Below are positions 51,380 through 60,093 of a DNA stretch of 64,000 bases, in pieces. Source of the DNA: Nitrospirota bacterium. Its GTDB lineage: Bacteria > Nitrospirota > Nitrospiria > 2-01-FULL-66-17. The stretch lies in NCBI GenBank assembly GCA_040757335.1, contig JBFLXB010000004.1, positions 1 through 64,000 of the forward strand, written 5' to 3'. A program made the translations under genes and the position numbers. Each line of letters starts with the position of its first letter. Position 1 is the first letter of the stretch. The notes beneath the pieces were generated by a model that made no database searches, had not been told where the DNA came from, and saw nothing but the letters and a program-made list of their open reading frames with translations.

Positions 51380-53065
51380 TCACGGCAGCAAGGGGAGCGG
51401 CGCTTCGTCGTGCGCCGGCTCGGGTGGTGGTTGGGGCGCCGGGGTGGAGGCGCTCGAAGATTCGCGCACCGTCGAGAGTCGGGTCGCCGGCGGAGCCACT
51501 GGTTTGACCTCGGCGACTGGCTTGAGCGCCTCGGTCGCGGGTGGAGCGACGACCAGGGGCGCCGGAGCCAGGGCCTTCGGCTTGGGTTCAGGGGACGGGG
51601 TGACCGTTCGCGCTTCGTGTATCGGCGGCGCGACGCGGCTCGGCTCCTTACGCGGGGCGGTGACCGGAACGGGCGCAGGTTTCTTTGCGGGCTTGGGCTC
51701 CTTGCGTTGCGGCGGCGGTTCGATCGGACTCGGAGGAGGCGACATGGTCTCGGGAACGGGTGCCGGGACCTGAGGCGCGGGTGCCACCGCCACGGGGTGT
51801 TCCGGCGTCACCAGCGGAGACTCCACGCGGGGATCGGCCACCACCGGCTCGGTAGGCGGCGCGACCGCAACGGGTGTCGGACGCGATTCGTTCGTCGAGC
51901 GATTCAGCACCGCCCACCCGCCGACCGCGCTCACCGCCAGCGCCGCAGCGACACCCAGCCCGATTGCAATCGAACGGCCGCGACCAGCGGGCGTGGGAGC
52001 GGGAACCGAGCGCGACGCGGGGGTGGCAATCGTCCGCGTTCTCTCTGCATGTGCAGAGGGCTCCGGGCGTTTATTCGTCGGCGGCGCGGTGGTTTTGGTA
52101 ATAGTGGTGACCTGCCGATACGTTGCCGTGTCGGTTTCGATGTCCTTGTCGAACAGTGTGCGGAGGTACTCGGACAGATCCCTGGCGCTGGGCGGTGGGG
52201 AGAGGGTCCGCAGGTAACCGTTGAGCGCGTCCTCGAACGCCTGGCCGGTCGCATACCGCTCGCCGGGGTTCTTCGCGAGTGTCTTGAGCACGATCGCGTC
52301 CAAGGCCTTGGGCAACCCTTCCTTGACCGCGGATGGAACCGGCACGTCGGCGGTGCGGACGCGTTCGAGCGTGGTGAATTCGTTGTCGGCCTTGAACAGG
52401 CGCTGTCCGGTGAGCATTTCGTGCAACACGATGCCGAGCGCGAACAGGTCCGATCGATGGTCAACGGCTTTGCCCCAGGCCTGCTCCGGCGACAGGTACG
52501 CGAGCTTGCCCTTGAGCACCCCGGTCTGGGTGTGGCTGGACGACGAGGCGGCCTTGGCGATCCCGAAATCCACGAGTTTGACGTCGCCGTTGTACCCGAT
52601 CAGGATGTTCTGGGGGCTGATGTCCCGATGGATGATCCCCAGCGGCGCGCCGGACGCGGCGGTGCCGCGATAGGCGTGGTCCAATCCCGCCGCGATCCGC
52701 GCGGTGATCAGCACCGCGGCGGACAGGGGGACGGGGACGCCCCGAGCCTGCCCCTGCGCCAACACCGCGGCCAGGCTCTTGCCCATCACGTACTCCATGG
52801 CCATGTAATAGGTGCCCAACACGGCGCCGAAATCGTAGATCTGCACGATATGGGGGTGCGTGATCTGGGCCGCGAGTTTGGCCTCGTTCACGAACATCTG
52901 CACGAACTCGCGGTCCTCGGTGAGGTGGGGGAGAATCCGTTTGATGGCCACCACCCGCTCGAATCCCGCCACGCCGGTCTGACGGGCGAGGAACAGCTCG
53001 GCCATGCCGCCGCGACCGATCTTTTTCAACAAGAGGTACGGGCCGAATCGTTCTGGGGTGGTCAC
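51380..53065 (-). CDS. canonical Ser/Thr protein kinase with membrane helix and Pro-rich tail
   Basis: 561 residues, GTG start. PknB-type kinase domain at 1-290: IGRGGMAELFLA, VAIK, HRDISPQNILI, VDFGIAK, YLSPEQ. One membrane helix at about 372-392 (SIAIGLGVAAALAVSAVGGWAVL), then a Pro/Ala-rich periplasmic tail of about 165 residues without a recognised domain. All catalytic residues are present. The tail may span the periplasm to contact envelope components. It is followed by the outer-membrane barrel gene. Confidence 0.92.
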   Translation of the reverse strand: MTTPERFGPYLLLKKIGRGGMAELFLARQTGVAGFERVVAIKRILPHLTEDREFVQMFVNEAKLAAQITHPHIVQIYDFGAVLGTYYMAMEYVMGKSLAAVLAQGQARGVPVPLSAAVLITARIAAGLDHAYRGTAASGAPLGIIHRDISPQNILIGYNGDVKLVDFGIAKAASSSSHTQTGVLKGKLAYLSPEQAWGKAVDHRSDLFALGIVLHEMLTGQRLFKADNEFTTLERVRTADVPVPSAVKEGLPKALDAIVLKTLAKNPGERYATGQAFEDALNGYLRTLSPPPSARDLSEYLRTLFDKDIETDTATYRQVTTITKTTAPPTNKRPEPSAHAERTRTIATPASRSVPAPTPAGRGRSIAIGLGVAAALAVSAVGGWAVLNRSTNESRPTPVAVAPPTEPVVADPRVESPLVTPEHPVAVAPAPQVPAPVPETMSPPPSPIEPPPQRKEPKPAKKPAPVPVTAPRKEPSRVAPPIHEARTVTPSPEPKPKALAPAPLVVAPPATEALKPVAEVKPVAPPATRLSTVRESSSASTPAPQPPPEPAHDEAPLPLLP

Positions 53066-53145
53066 ACCGGCTCCACGGGCGAAACGATCGGTAAGGATAG
53101 CACACGGTTTCCAGGCGTCTTGCCGCGCGCGAGCGGCGAGCCCGC

Positions 53146-53174
53146 TTGATCATGAGCCGGAGCGGCTCTACAAT
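53146..53174 (+). promoter_or_regulatory. sigma70-like promoter for the DUF486 gene
   Basis: TTGATC (53146-53151), 17-bp spacer, TACAAT (53169-53174), with a GAGGAGG ribosome site and ATG at 53208 downstream. Confidence 0.6.
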
Positions 53175-53207
53175 CGCGGGAAAATCTGTCACGCCGAGGA
53201 GGAGCTG

Positions 53208-53549
53208 ATGCCGATTGTGTTGCAGACCACGGGCTTGTTGGTCTTATCCAACGTCTTCATGACGTTTGCCTGGTACGCCCATCTCAAACACCTCAATCAT
53301 CACCCGTGGTATCTGGCCGCGTTTGCAAGTTGGGGTATCGCGCTGTTCGAGTATCTGCTGCAGGTTCCGGCCAACCGGACCGGGTTTCAGGCGCTCGATC
53401 TGACGCAACTGAAGATCCTGCAGGAAGTGATCACGTTGTCCGTGTTTGCGCCGTTTGCGATTTGGTACATGGGCCAGCCGTTGCGATGGAACTTCTTGTG
53501 GGCCGCGCTGTGTCTGATCGGCGCCGTCTATTTCATGTTCCGGGGGTAG
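53208..53549 (+). CDS. DUF486 family membrane protein
   Basis: 113 residues, ATG with GAGGAGG. Four hydrophobic helices: LLVLSNVFMTFAWYAHL, WYLAAFASWGIALFEYLLQVPANRTG (a family motif), LQEVITLSVFAPFAIWYM and FLWAALCLIGAVYFMF. DUF486 proteins resemble small DMT-type transporters, with unknown substrate. Divergent from the kinase gene. Confidence 0.9.
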   Translation: MPIVLQTTGLLVLSNVFMTFAWYAHLKHLNHHPWYLAAFASWGIALFEYLLQVPANRTGFQALDLTQLKILQEVITLSVFAPFAIWYMGQPLRWNFLWAALCLIGAVYFMFRG

Positions 53550-53664
53550 CGCGGCCATCAACGGCCGTCTGCGGCGTTGCTGCTGTGCTTCCGGTGCTCA
53601 CGTACAGACTTAGTACGCTCCGCTCCGGTTCTCGCAGCGCCTTGCATCCGGCGCGTTGCTGACC
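53550..53664. repeat. dispersed intergenic repeat candidate
   Basis: A non-coding block after DUF486 with internal symmetry (CGTAC at 53611-53615, GTACG at 53623-53627) and the 14-mer GCGCCTTGCATCCG at 53638-53651, shared with 34753-34766. The composition resembles the dispersed intergenic elements common in Nitrospira-like genomes; this resemblance is from memory, not from a search. Confidence 0.4.
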
Positions 53665-53725
53665 ACGCTTGCCTTGACCGTTTTGCATTGATCGTGCGAA
53701 GATCCGACCCGGTTGACTGGCGGGT

Positions 53726-54481
53726 ATGCGTTATCTTCGCTTCGTTCATGACAATGTCGTGGCCTACGGCCGCCTGGAAGGCGATCTAGTCCGGGTGATC
53801 GATGGCGACTTGTTCGGGGGGTACAAGGTCACCGAACGAACCGTGTTGCTCGCGGCCGTGCGGGTGCTCGCGCCCTGCCTGCCGACCAAGATCATCGCCA
53901 TCGGCGTCAATTACAAGGACCACGCCGCGGAGTTCAAGAAGGACCTGCCCGAAGAGCCCTTGATCTTTCTCAAACCGCCCAGCGCGGTGCTGGCATCTGA
54001 AGAGGCGATCGTGTATCCGGAGGGGGTGACGCGGCGCGTGGACTACGAGGGGGAGTTGGCGGTGGTGATCCGCAAACGCGGGCGCCACCTCACCCCCGAA
54101 CAGGCCGCCGCGGTGATTCTGGGCTACACGTGCTGCAACGACGTGACCGCGCGCGACCTCCAGAAAAAAGACGGCCAGTGGAGCCGCGCCAAGGGGTTCG
54201 ACACGTTCTGTCCCTTGGGGCCGGTGATTGCGACGGAACTCGATCCGTCGCAGCTGCGCATCGAAACGCGCCTCAACGGCGAGGTGAAACAGGACGCGCC
54301 GGTCTCGTCCATGATCTTCGACGTCCCCACGTTGATCAGCCACGTGTCCAAGGTCATGACGTTGATGCCCGGCGACGTGTTGACCACGGGCACGCCGTCG
54401 GGCGTGGGGCCGATGAAACCGGGCGATGTGGTCGAGGTGCGGATCGAAGGCATCGGCACGTTGAGAAACCGCGTAGTGTAA
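53726..54481 (+). CDS. fumarylacetoacetate hydrolase family protein
   Basis: 251 residues. FAH C-terminal fold: KIIAIGVNYKDHAAEF, EPLIFLKPPSAV, VDYEGELAVVIRKRGRHLTP with metal-binding Glu residues, GYTCCNDVTARDLQKKDGQWSRAKGFDTFCPLGPVI and LTTGTPSGVGPMKPGDVVEV. Likely an acylpyruvate hydrolase, oxaloacetate tautomerase/decarboxylase or hydratase-type member; the reaction is not resolved. It lies 18 bp before dapL and may share its transcript. Confidence 0.9.
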   Translation: MRYLRFVHDNVVAYGRLEGDLVRVIDGDLFGGYKVTERTVLLAAVRVLAPCLPTKIIAIGVNYKDHAAEFKKDLPEEPLIFLKPPSAVLASEEAIVYPEGVTRRVDYEGELAVVIRKRGRHLTPEQAAAVILGYTCCNDVTARDLQKKDGQWSRAKGFDTFCPLGPVIATELDPSQLRIETRLNGEVKQDAPVSSMIFDVPTLISHVSKVMTLMPGDVLTTGTPSGVGPMKPGDVVEVRIEGIGTLRNRVV

Positions 54482-54499
54482 ACATCTCAGGAGGTGTTC

Positions 54500-55735
54500 G
54501 TGGCGTCATCGTACATTCAAGGGCGGTTTGCCGAACGGATCGGCGGGGCCAAGTTCGGCAAGTCCACCAAAATCTACAAATTCGAGAAGATCAAGCGCGC
54601 CAAGGCGGCCGCGCAGAAAGCCCACCCCGGAGTGGAGTTGCTCGACTTCGGCGTGGGCGAGCCCGATGACATGGCGTTTCCGGGGGTGGTCGAGGCGCTG
54701 CAACGCGAGGCCGCGAAATGGGAGAACCGGGGCTACGCGGACAACGGGATCGCCGAATTCAAAGAAGCCGCGGCGCGTTACCTGGGCCGCGTGTTCGGGG
54801 CTCCGGGGATCGACCCGCAGACCGAGGTGCTCCACGCCATCGGCGCCAAACCCGCGCTGGCCATGCTGCCGGCGTGCTTCATTGACCGGGGCGACGTGGC
54901 GATCGTCACGGTGCCCGGGTATCCGGTGATGGCCACGCATACGCGGTGGTACGGCGGCCGGGTGGTCGAGCTCCCCCTGGTCCAAGAACGGCATTATCTG
55001 CCGGATCTGGGTGCGCTGAAAGCCGCGGACCTGAGACGCGCCAAGCTCCTGTACCTCAACTACCCCAACAACCCCACCGGCGCGTCCGCTACCCGCGACT
55101 TCTACCAGGACGTCGTCAAGTTCGCGAAGAAACACAAAGTGATCGTGGTGGTGGACGCGGCATACGCCGGGCTGACCTACGGGGAACCGCCGTTGAGCTT
55201 TTTGTCGGTCCCCGGCGCCAAGGACGTGGGCGTGGAGCTGCACTCGTTGTCCAAAGCCTTCAACATGACCGGTTGGCGGCTGGGATTCGTAGCAGGCAAT
55301 CCATTGGTCGTCTCCGCGTTCGGCATGGTCAAGGACAATTGTGATTCCGGGCAGTTCAAGGCCATCCAGCGGGCGGGGATTTACGCGCTCGATCATCCCG
55401 AGATCACCCGTGAGATCGGGCGCAAATACGAGCGACGGTTGCGGGGGATGGTCGCCGCGTTGTCCTCGGTGGGCTTCGATGTCGCCATGCCGCGCGGGTC
55501 GTTTTTTCTGTACACGGCCGCCCCCAAGGGCGTGAAAGCCGGCCGGAAATTCCGGAGCGCGGAGGACGTGTCGGAGTTCCTGATCACCGAACGCTTGATC
55601 TCCACGGTGCCCTGGGATGACGCGGGGCACTATCTGCGCTTCTCCGCAACGTTTCTCGCGAAAGATGAGGCCGACGAGCGGCGGGTGCTGGATGAATTGA
55701 AGAGACGGTTGTCTGATTTGGGACTGGTGTTCTGA
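54500..55735 (+). CDS. dapL: LL-diaminopimelate aminotransferase
   Basis: 411 residues; GTG 54500 is chosen because AGGAGG ends 5 nt upstream (GTG 54494 overlaps that site). PLP aminotransferase class I/II: LDFGVGEPDDMAF, NRGYADNGIAEFKEAAARYL, HAIGAKPALAMLP, YPNNPTGA, VVDAAYAGLTY, and SLSKAFNMTGWRLGF with the PLP Lys near residue 250. The GVGEPDDMAFP and YADNGI features point to DapL, which makes LL-DAP directly from tetrahydrodipicolinate. It might serve another aminotransferase role; DapL is the better fit. Confidence 0.85.
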   Translation: MASSYIQGRFAERIGGAKFGKSTKIYKFEKIKRAKAAAQKAHPGVELLDFGVGEPDDMAFPGVVEALQREAAKWENRGYADNGIAEFKEAAARYLGRVFGAPGIDPQTEVLHAIGAKPALAMLPACFIDRGDVAIVTVPGYPVMATHTRWYGGRVVELPLVQERHYLPDLGALKAADLRRAKLLYLNYPNNPTGASATRDFYQDVVKFAKKHKVIVVVDAAYAGLTYGEPPLSFLSVPGAKDVGVELHSLSKAFNMTGWRLGFVAGNPLVVSAFGMVKDNCDSGQFKAIQRAGIYALDHPEITREIGRKYERRLRGMVAALSSVGFDVAMPRGSFFLYTAAPKGVKAGRKFRSAEDVSEFLITERLISTVPWDDAGHYLRFSATFLAKDEADERRVLDELKRRLSDLGLVF

Positions 55736-55738
55736 CCG

Positions 55739-56257
55739 ATGCCCGAGACCATTCGCGCCTACATCGGGGTGGGATCCAACGTCGGAAACCGGTTCGCGCA
55801 CTGCCAGGCGGCCGTGGACGCACTCGGTCGGCTGGGCGGGACGAGGGTGGCGGCCTGTTCGCGTTGGTTCGAGACCGAGCCGGTCGGGGAGATCGCGCAG
55901 GACTGGTTTCTGAACGGCGCGGTCGCGATCGACACGGTGTTGGGGCCGCACGAGTTGCTGACCAGGTGCCGTCGCATCGAACACGACCGGGGCCGCGATC
56001 GTGCGCAAGAATCCCCTGGCGGGCCGCGGACTCTTGACCTGGACATTCTCCTGTACGGCGACCGGGTGGTGGACACGCCGGACCTGCAAATTCCCCACCC
56101 ACGCATGGCGGAGCGCGCGTTCGTGCTGATTCCGCTGGAGGACATCGCGCCGCGCGCCGTGCATCCCGTGCGCCAGGCCACGGTGGCGGAGTTGCGCGCC
56201 CGCCTCGCCGATCCGCACGTGGTCCGATTGTTTGAGGCGATTAACCGGTCCGCGTGA
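55739..56257 (+). CDS. folK: 2-amino-4-hydroxy-6-hydroxymethyldihydropteridine pyrophosphokinase
   Basis: 172 residues. HPPK motifs: AYIGVGSNVGNRFAHCQAAVDAL, VAACSRWFETEPVG, FLNGAVAIDT, then the signature GGPRTLDLDILLYGD and IPHPRMAERAFVLIPLEDIAP. Transfers pyrophosphate to the pterin in folate synthesis. ATG 55739, 3 bp after the dapL stop, so it is in one transcript with dapL and dNK. Confidence 0.93.
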   Translation: MPETIRAYIGVGSNVGNRFAHCQAAVDALGRLGGTRVAACSRWFETEPVGEIAQDWFLNGAVAIDTVLGPHELLTRCRRIEHDRGRDRAQESPGGPRTLDLDILLYGDRVVDTPDLQIPHPRMAERAFVLIPLEDIAPRAVHPVRQATVAELRARLADPHVVRLFEAINRSA

Positions 56258-56278
56258 CCGGCCACTCGCGAGCGGCGC

Positions 56279-56911
56279 ATGGACCCGAAGTATCTGGTCG
56301 TCGAAGGCCCCATCGGCGTGGGAAAGACCAGCCTGGTGACGTTGCTGGCCGAGCAATTGGCCGGCAAGGCGATCCTGGAGGAGTCCGAGAACAATCCCTT
56401 TCTGCTCCGGTTCTACCGGGACCGCTGGCGCTGGGCGTTCCAGACGCAATTGTTCTTTCTGTTGTCGCGGTATCGCCAGCAAGAAGAAATGGCGCAACAC
56501 GAGCTGTTTTCCAACGTCACCATCACCGACGTGTTTCTGCCCAAAGATCGCATCTTCGCTTCGCTCAATCTCTCTCCGGACGAGCTGGTCTTGTACGACC
56601 AGGTGTACGGCCTGTTGCGAGGCCGCCTGCCCAAACCGGATCTGGTCATCTACCTGCACGCGGAGACCGACGTGCTCATGCAACGCGTCCATCAGCGCGG
56701 GCGCGAGTACGAGAAGGAGCTGACGTGGGAGTACCTGGACGCGCTCAATCGCGCGTACAACGAGTTCTTCTTCGGATACACGGATACCCCGCTGCTGGTC
56801 CTCCAGACCACGGAGATCGACTTCGTCAACAACGCGGCTGATCTCGCCGAGCTGATCCGCCAGATCCGGCACATGAAGGGCGGCGTGCAGTACTATGTGC
56901 CGGCCCGATGA
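56279..56911 (+). CDS. deoxynucleoside kinase
   Basis: 210 residues. P-loop GPIGVGKTSLV at 10-20, ESENNPFLLRFYRDRWRWAFQTQLFFLLSRYRQQ (the ENPFL and aromatic residues of the substrate pocket), DRIFASLNL with the DRS-like motif (here DRI), and QRVHQRGREYEKELTWEYLDALNRAYNEFFF lid. Phosphorylates deoxynucleosides for salvage. Sits between folK and panC, a grouping of cofactor and nucleotide genes. Confidence 0.9.
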   Translation: MDPKYLVVEGPIGVGKTSLVTLLAEQLAGKAILEESENNPFLLRFYRDRWRWAFQTQLFFLLSRYRQQEEMAQHELFSNVTITDVFLPKDRIFASLNLSPDELVLYDQVYGLLRGRLPKPDLVIYLHAETDVLMQRVHQRGREYEKELTWEYLDALNRAYNEFFFGYTDTPLLVLQTTEIDFVNNAADLAELIRQIRHMKGGVQYYVPAR

Positions 56912-56951
56912 CGGGGCGCGCGTCTCGTAGCAGCCACGGCTGGGAGCGACC

Positions 56952-57806
56952 GTGCTGACCCTCACCACCGCGCGCGACATGCATACGTGGTCGGACGCTG
57001 AACGCGGTCGCGGGCACGCGATCGGGTTTGTGCCCACGATGGGGGCGCTGCACCACGGTCACGCCAGCCTCATTCGCGCGGCGCGTGCCGCGAGCGATCG
57101 GGTCGTGGTCAGCGTGTTCGTTAATCCCACGCAATTCGGTCCCACCGAAGACTACGAGCGCTACCCCCGCATGTTCGAGGCGGATCGCGCGTTGTGCGAG
57201 CGCGAAGGCGCGGACGTGGTGTTCGCGCCCGCGGTCCCCGAGATCTACCCTCCCGGGAACGAGACCATCGTGGACGTGGGGTCGCTCGGCACCGTGCTCT
57301 GCGGCGCGTCGCGCCCGGGTCATTTCCGAGGCGTGGCCACGGTCGTCGCCAAATTGTTCGCTATCGTGAACCCCCATCGCGCGTTCTTCGGCCGCAAGGA
57401 CTACCAGCAAACTGTGGTCATCCGGCGGCTGGTGGAGGATCTGCGGTTCGGGGTCGAGATCGTGGTCTGCCCCACGGTGCGCGATGCCGACGGCCTGGCC
57501 GCCAGCTCCCGGAACGCCTATCTGTCGCCGGAGGAACGAAAACGGGCACTGCGCGTGCCCGCGGCCTTGGCCGAAGCCGAGCGGCTGATCAAGGCCGGCG
57601 AGCGCTCCGGCGGGAAGATTCGGGACGTGCTGGAGGTCTTGCTGTCGAGCGGAGCTGCGGTCCGCGTGGACTACGCAGCGGTGGTCCATCCCGACACGCT
57701 CCGGCCGGTGGAACAACTGGCCGGCCGGGTGGTGATTGCGGTGGCGGTATGGGTAGGCGCCACGCGCCTGATCGACAATGTGGAGATCGAGGTAGCTGAT
57801 GGGTGA
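56952..57806 (+). CDS. panC: pantoate-beta-alanine ligase
   Basis: 284 residues, GTG start. PanC motifs: GFVPTMGALHHGHASLIRAAR (HxGH), VVSVFVNPTQFGPTEDYERYPR, GASRPGHFRGVATVVAKLFAIVNPHRAFFGRKDYQQTVVIRRLV and RDADGLAASSRNAYLSPEER. Condenses pantoate and beta-alanine with ATP. Its last 8 bp overlap the FG-GAP gene start, which lies in another frame. Confidence 0.95.
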   Translation: MLTLTTARDMHTWSDAERGRGHAIGFVPTMGALHHGHASLIRAARAASDRVVVSVFVNPTQFGPTEDYERYPRMFEADRALCEREGADVVFAPAVPEIYPPGNETIVDVGSLGTVLCGASRPGHFRGVATVVAKLFAIVNPHRAFFGRKDYQQTVVIRRLVEDLRFGVEIVVCPTVRDADGLAASSRNAYLSPEERKRALRVPAALAEAERLIKAGERSGGKIRDVLEVLLSSGAAVRVDYAAVVHPDTLRPVEQLAGRVVIAVAVWVGATRLIDNVEIEVADG

Positions 57807-59775
57807 CGTGAGAGATCGCCGGACGACGAGAGCGAGGGCAGGAGCCCTCGTTTTTTGTGCCTTGCTCGCCGCGTGTTCGGGGGGGGGCGGCGGAGACAAC
57901 AACGGCCCCGCCTGCGCATCGTCCACGGTCAGCGTTTTGATCGAGCCCGCTGCGCCGACGGTGATTGCCAACACCCCGCAACCGTTCATAGCCACGGTGA
58001 CGGGAGCGACGAATACCGCGGTGACGTGGAGCGTGCAAGAGGCCGGGGGCGGAGACATCTCGGCAACCGGTCTGTACACCGCACCTGCCGCACCCGGCAC
58101 ATACCATGTGGTCGCGACGAGCCAAGAGGATCCCTGCGGGACCGCGACGGTTGCCGTGACGGTCGAGCAGGCTCAGCCAATCACTGTAGCCATTAGCCCC
58201 TCCGGTTCCGTGCCCGTCGAGGTCGAGGTAGGCGGCAGCCAGACATTTCTTGCGACGGTGACCGGGACCACAAACACTGCGGTGACGTGGTCGGTGCAGC
58301 CGGGCGGCGCAGGGGGCAAGATCAATCCACTAGGTGTTTACTCGGACCCAAGTACGCCCGGTGTCGACCTGGTCACTGCGACAAGCGTTGTTGACCCGAC
58401 CAAGTTCGCTCAAGTGACGGTCAATATCGTCGCAACCTCAATCATGATTTCACCGTCTGACGTCAGGGTCGGCCTCGGCGGACAGGTACAGTTTTCGCTC
58501 ACTAGACTTGTTGGTGGGGCGTGGTCCTTGAGCGGCGACTCCAAGTTTGGCACGATTAGCGTTGGGGTCGGATTATACACGGCACCGTTTCAAATGCCGA
58601 CCTCCAACACCGCGATCGAGGTTAGGCATATCAGTACTACGGACAAAGCCGTGATCACGCTGGCCAGCCGATTTCTGCCTCCGGAAACGCTCCCGGTCGA
58701 CGGGTGCGGCGGGTGTGAGACGGATCTACCCAACGCGATCGTGGCAGAAGATTTCAATGGTGACGGATTGGATGATCTAGCCACGGCAAATTCGGGAACC
58801 GGGACGCTCTCGATCTTAATCGCGGCGGACAAATCCCATTTTGGCGAGGCGGTAAGGCCTCAGGTGGGCAATCTGGCTTCCGGTGATCCCGAAGCTCTCG
58901 CTGTCGCGGATCTGAATCTTGTTGGAGGGGTGGTTGACCTGGTCGTTGCGGATGCGGATCCCAGCGGCTTGGCCGTGCGCAGTTTCCTGGGCGAGGGTGA
59001 TGGAACGTTCGGATCTGAACGTGCATCCGCGCTTTCGTCGAACAGCAACCCCCTTTCAGTTGCGGTTGGCCTCATGGATTCCGATGCATTTCCGGACGTG
59101 GCAGTGGCAAATTTCCTAACCAGCACAGTTGAGGTTCTTCAGGGCGTTGGTGATGGAACCTTTAGATCCTATACTCCCCCGACCGTGCTCACCAATGGCG
59201 TTTCAGGTCCGCTGGGCATTGTAGCGGCATCGTTCAACGGGGACGGTTGGGACGACCTCGCAGTGGCAAACAGCCAGGACGGTACCGTGTCCATCTTCCT
59301 CAGCAATGCAAATGGCACGTTTGCGGCTCCACAGGTCGTGTCGCTAGGTCAGAACAGTCCCAGCGCGTTGGCTGCGGTCGCGCTCACTGGTGGTGGCAAC
59401 TATCTGGATCTCGTTGTTACGACGGCGTTCAATAGTAAGTTGACCCCTCTCTTGAACTCCAGCGGAACGTTTACCGCTTCGCCGACCCCACTATCGACCG
59501 GCACTTCGCCGGTAGCCGTCGCGAAGGGAGATTTCAACAAAGATACGTTTCAAGACGTTGTGGTTGCGAATCAAGGCAGCAATTCCGTCACCACGTACCT
59601 CGGCCAAGGCGGCGGCTCGCTGGTTCAATCTGAAACCTATAACGTGGGCCTGCAACCCCAGGCAGTGGCGGTCGGCGACTTTAATGGGGATGGCTGGTCC
59701 GACGTGGCCGTGGCCAATAACGGCGACGACACGGTCTCGATCCTTCGGAACCGCGGCAGCCCTACCGCGCCTTAG
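57799..59775 (+). CDS. lipoprotein with Ig-like and FG-GAP/VCBS repeats (copy 1)
   Basis: 658 residues. Lipoprotein signal LVFCALLAAC (Cys26) and a Gly/Asn linker. Two to three Big-like modules at about 45-290 (ATVTGATNTAVTWSVQEAGGGDISATGLYTAPAAPGTY). About 315-655 are FG-GAP/VCBS blades with calcium-loop residues: VAEDFNGDGLDDLATANSGTGTLSI, SFNGDGWDDLAVANSQDGTV, GDFNKDTFQDVVVANQGSNSV, GDFNGDGWSDVAVANNGDDTV; together a beta-propeller of about seven blades. An outer-surface adhesion or binding protein. It has a normal TAG stop. Copy 2 follows. Confidence 0.85.
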   Translation: MGDVRDRRTTRARAGALVFCALLAACSGGGGGDNNGPACASSTVSVLIEPAAPTVIANTPQPFIATVTGATNTAVTWSVQEAGGGDISATGLYTAPAAPGTYHVVATSQEDPCGTATVAVTVEQAQPITVAISPSGSVPVEVEVGGSQTFLATVTGTTNTAVTWSVQPGGAGGKINPLGVYSDPSTPGVDLVTATSVVDPTKFAQVTVNIVATSIMISPSDVRVGLGGQVQFSLTRLVGGAWSLSGDSKFGTISVGVGLYTAPFQMPTSNTAIEVRHISTTDKAVITLASRFLPPETLPVDGCGGCETDLPNAIVAEDFNGDGLDDLATANSGTGTLSILIAADKSHFGEAVRPQVGNLASGDPEALAVADLNLVGGVVDLVVADADPSGLAVRSFLGEGDGTFGSERASALSSNSNPLSVAVGLMDSDAFPDVAVANFLTSTVEVLQGVGDGTFRSYTPPTVLTNGVSGPLGIVAASFNGDGWDDLAVANSQDGTVSIFLSNANGTFAAPQVVSLGQNSPSALAAVALTGGGNYLDLVVTTAFNSKLTPLLNSSGTFTASPTPLSTGTSPVAVAKGDFNKDTFQDVVVANQGSNSVTTYLGQGGGSLVQSETYNVGLQPQAVAVGDFNGDGWSDVAVANNGDDTVSILRNRGSPTAP

Positions 59776-60093
59776 TACATCCCTCGGTACTGGTCCCATC
59801 CCAAGACGCCCAGGCGTAGCGCCTTCCGTCTCCCGCAAAGCCGCAACCTATCAGGCACGTCATGCTACCGAGCGCCTCTTGCCCGAGGGACCTCTAATTG
59901 CATTTTGGCGTTCCGGGGAACAGCTGAAGGCCATCCGTGGTCTTTCTGTCATGGAGGGGTTTTACCCGTGAGGGGCTGTTGGCTGTGCCTGTTGACCACA
60001 GCCCTCACAGCCCGGGTCATCGAGGCCTGGGGTTTTGGTGGTGTTTGACGCAATGGATCGCGCCGAGATCATGCGTAAGGGGCGAGGAACGGC
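59776..60093. other. 318-bp intergenic region between the two FG-GAP genes
   Basis: No supported gene. It contains the structured element at 59783-59872. No strong promoter was recognised for copy 2, whose ATG lies at 60094 with GAGGAACGGC upstream. Confidence 0.45.
59783..59872 (+). ncRNA. possible structured leader RNA with a GCAAAGCC motif
   Basis: Closing stem CTCGGTA (59783-59789) with TACCGAG (59866-59872). Inside, a hairpin AGACG (59804-59808)/CGTCT (59827-59831) with an inner GGCG/CGCC, then GCAAAGCC at 59835-59842. The order recalls cyclic-di-GMP-I (GEMM) riboswitches, but the other conserved half (GGCAAACC) is not seen, so this is weak. Confidence 0.25.

Noticed and set aside
54506-57037. 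843-codon open frame on the minus strand
   Set aside because: It lies opposite dapL, folK, dNK and the panC start, all with clear family motifs; its composition is that of a high-GC shadow frame.
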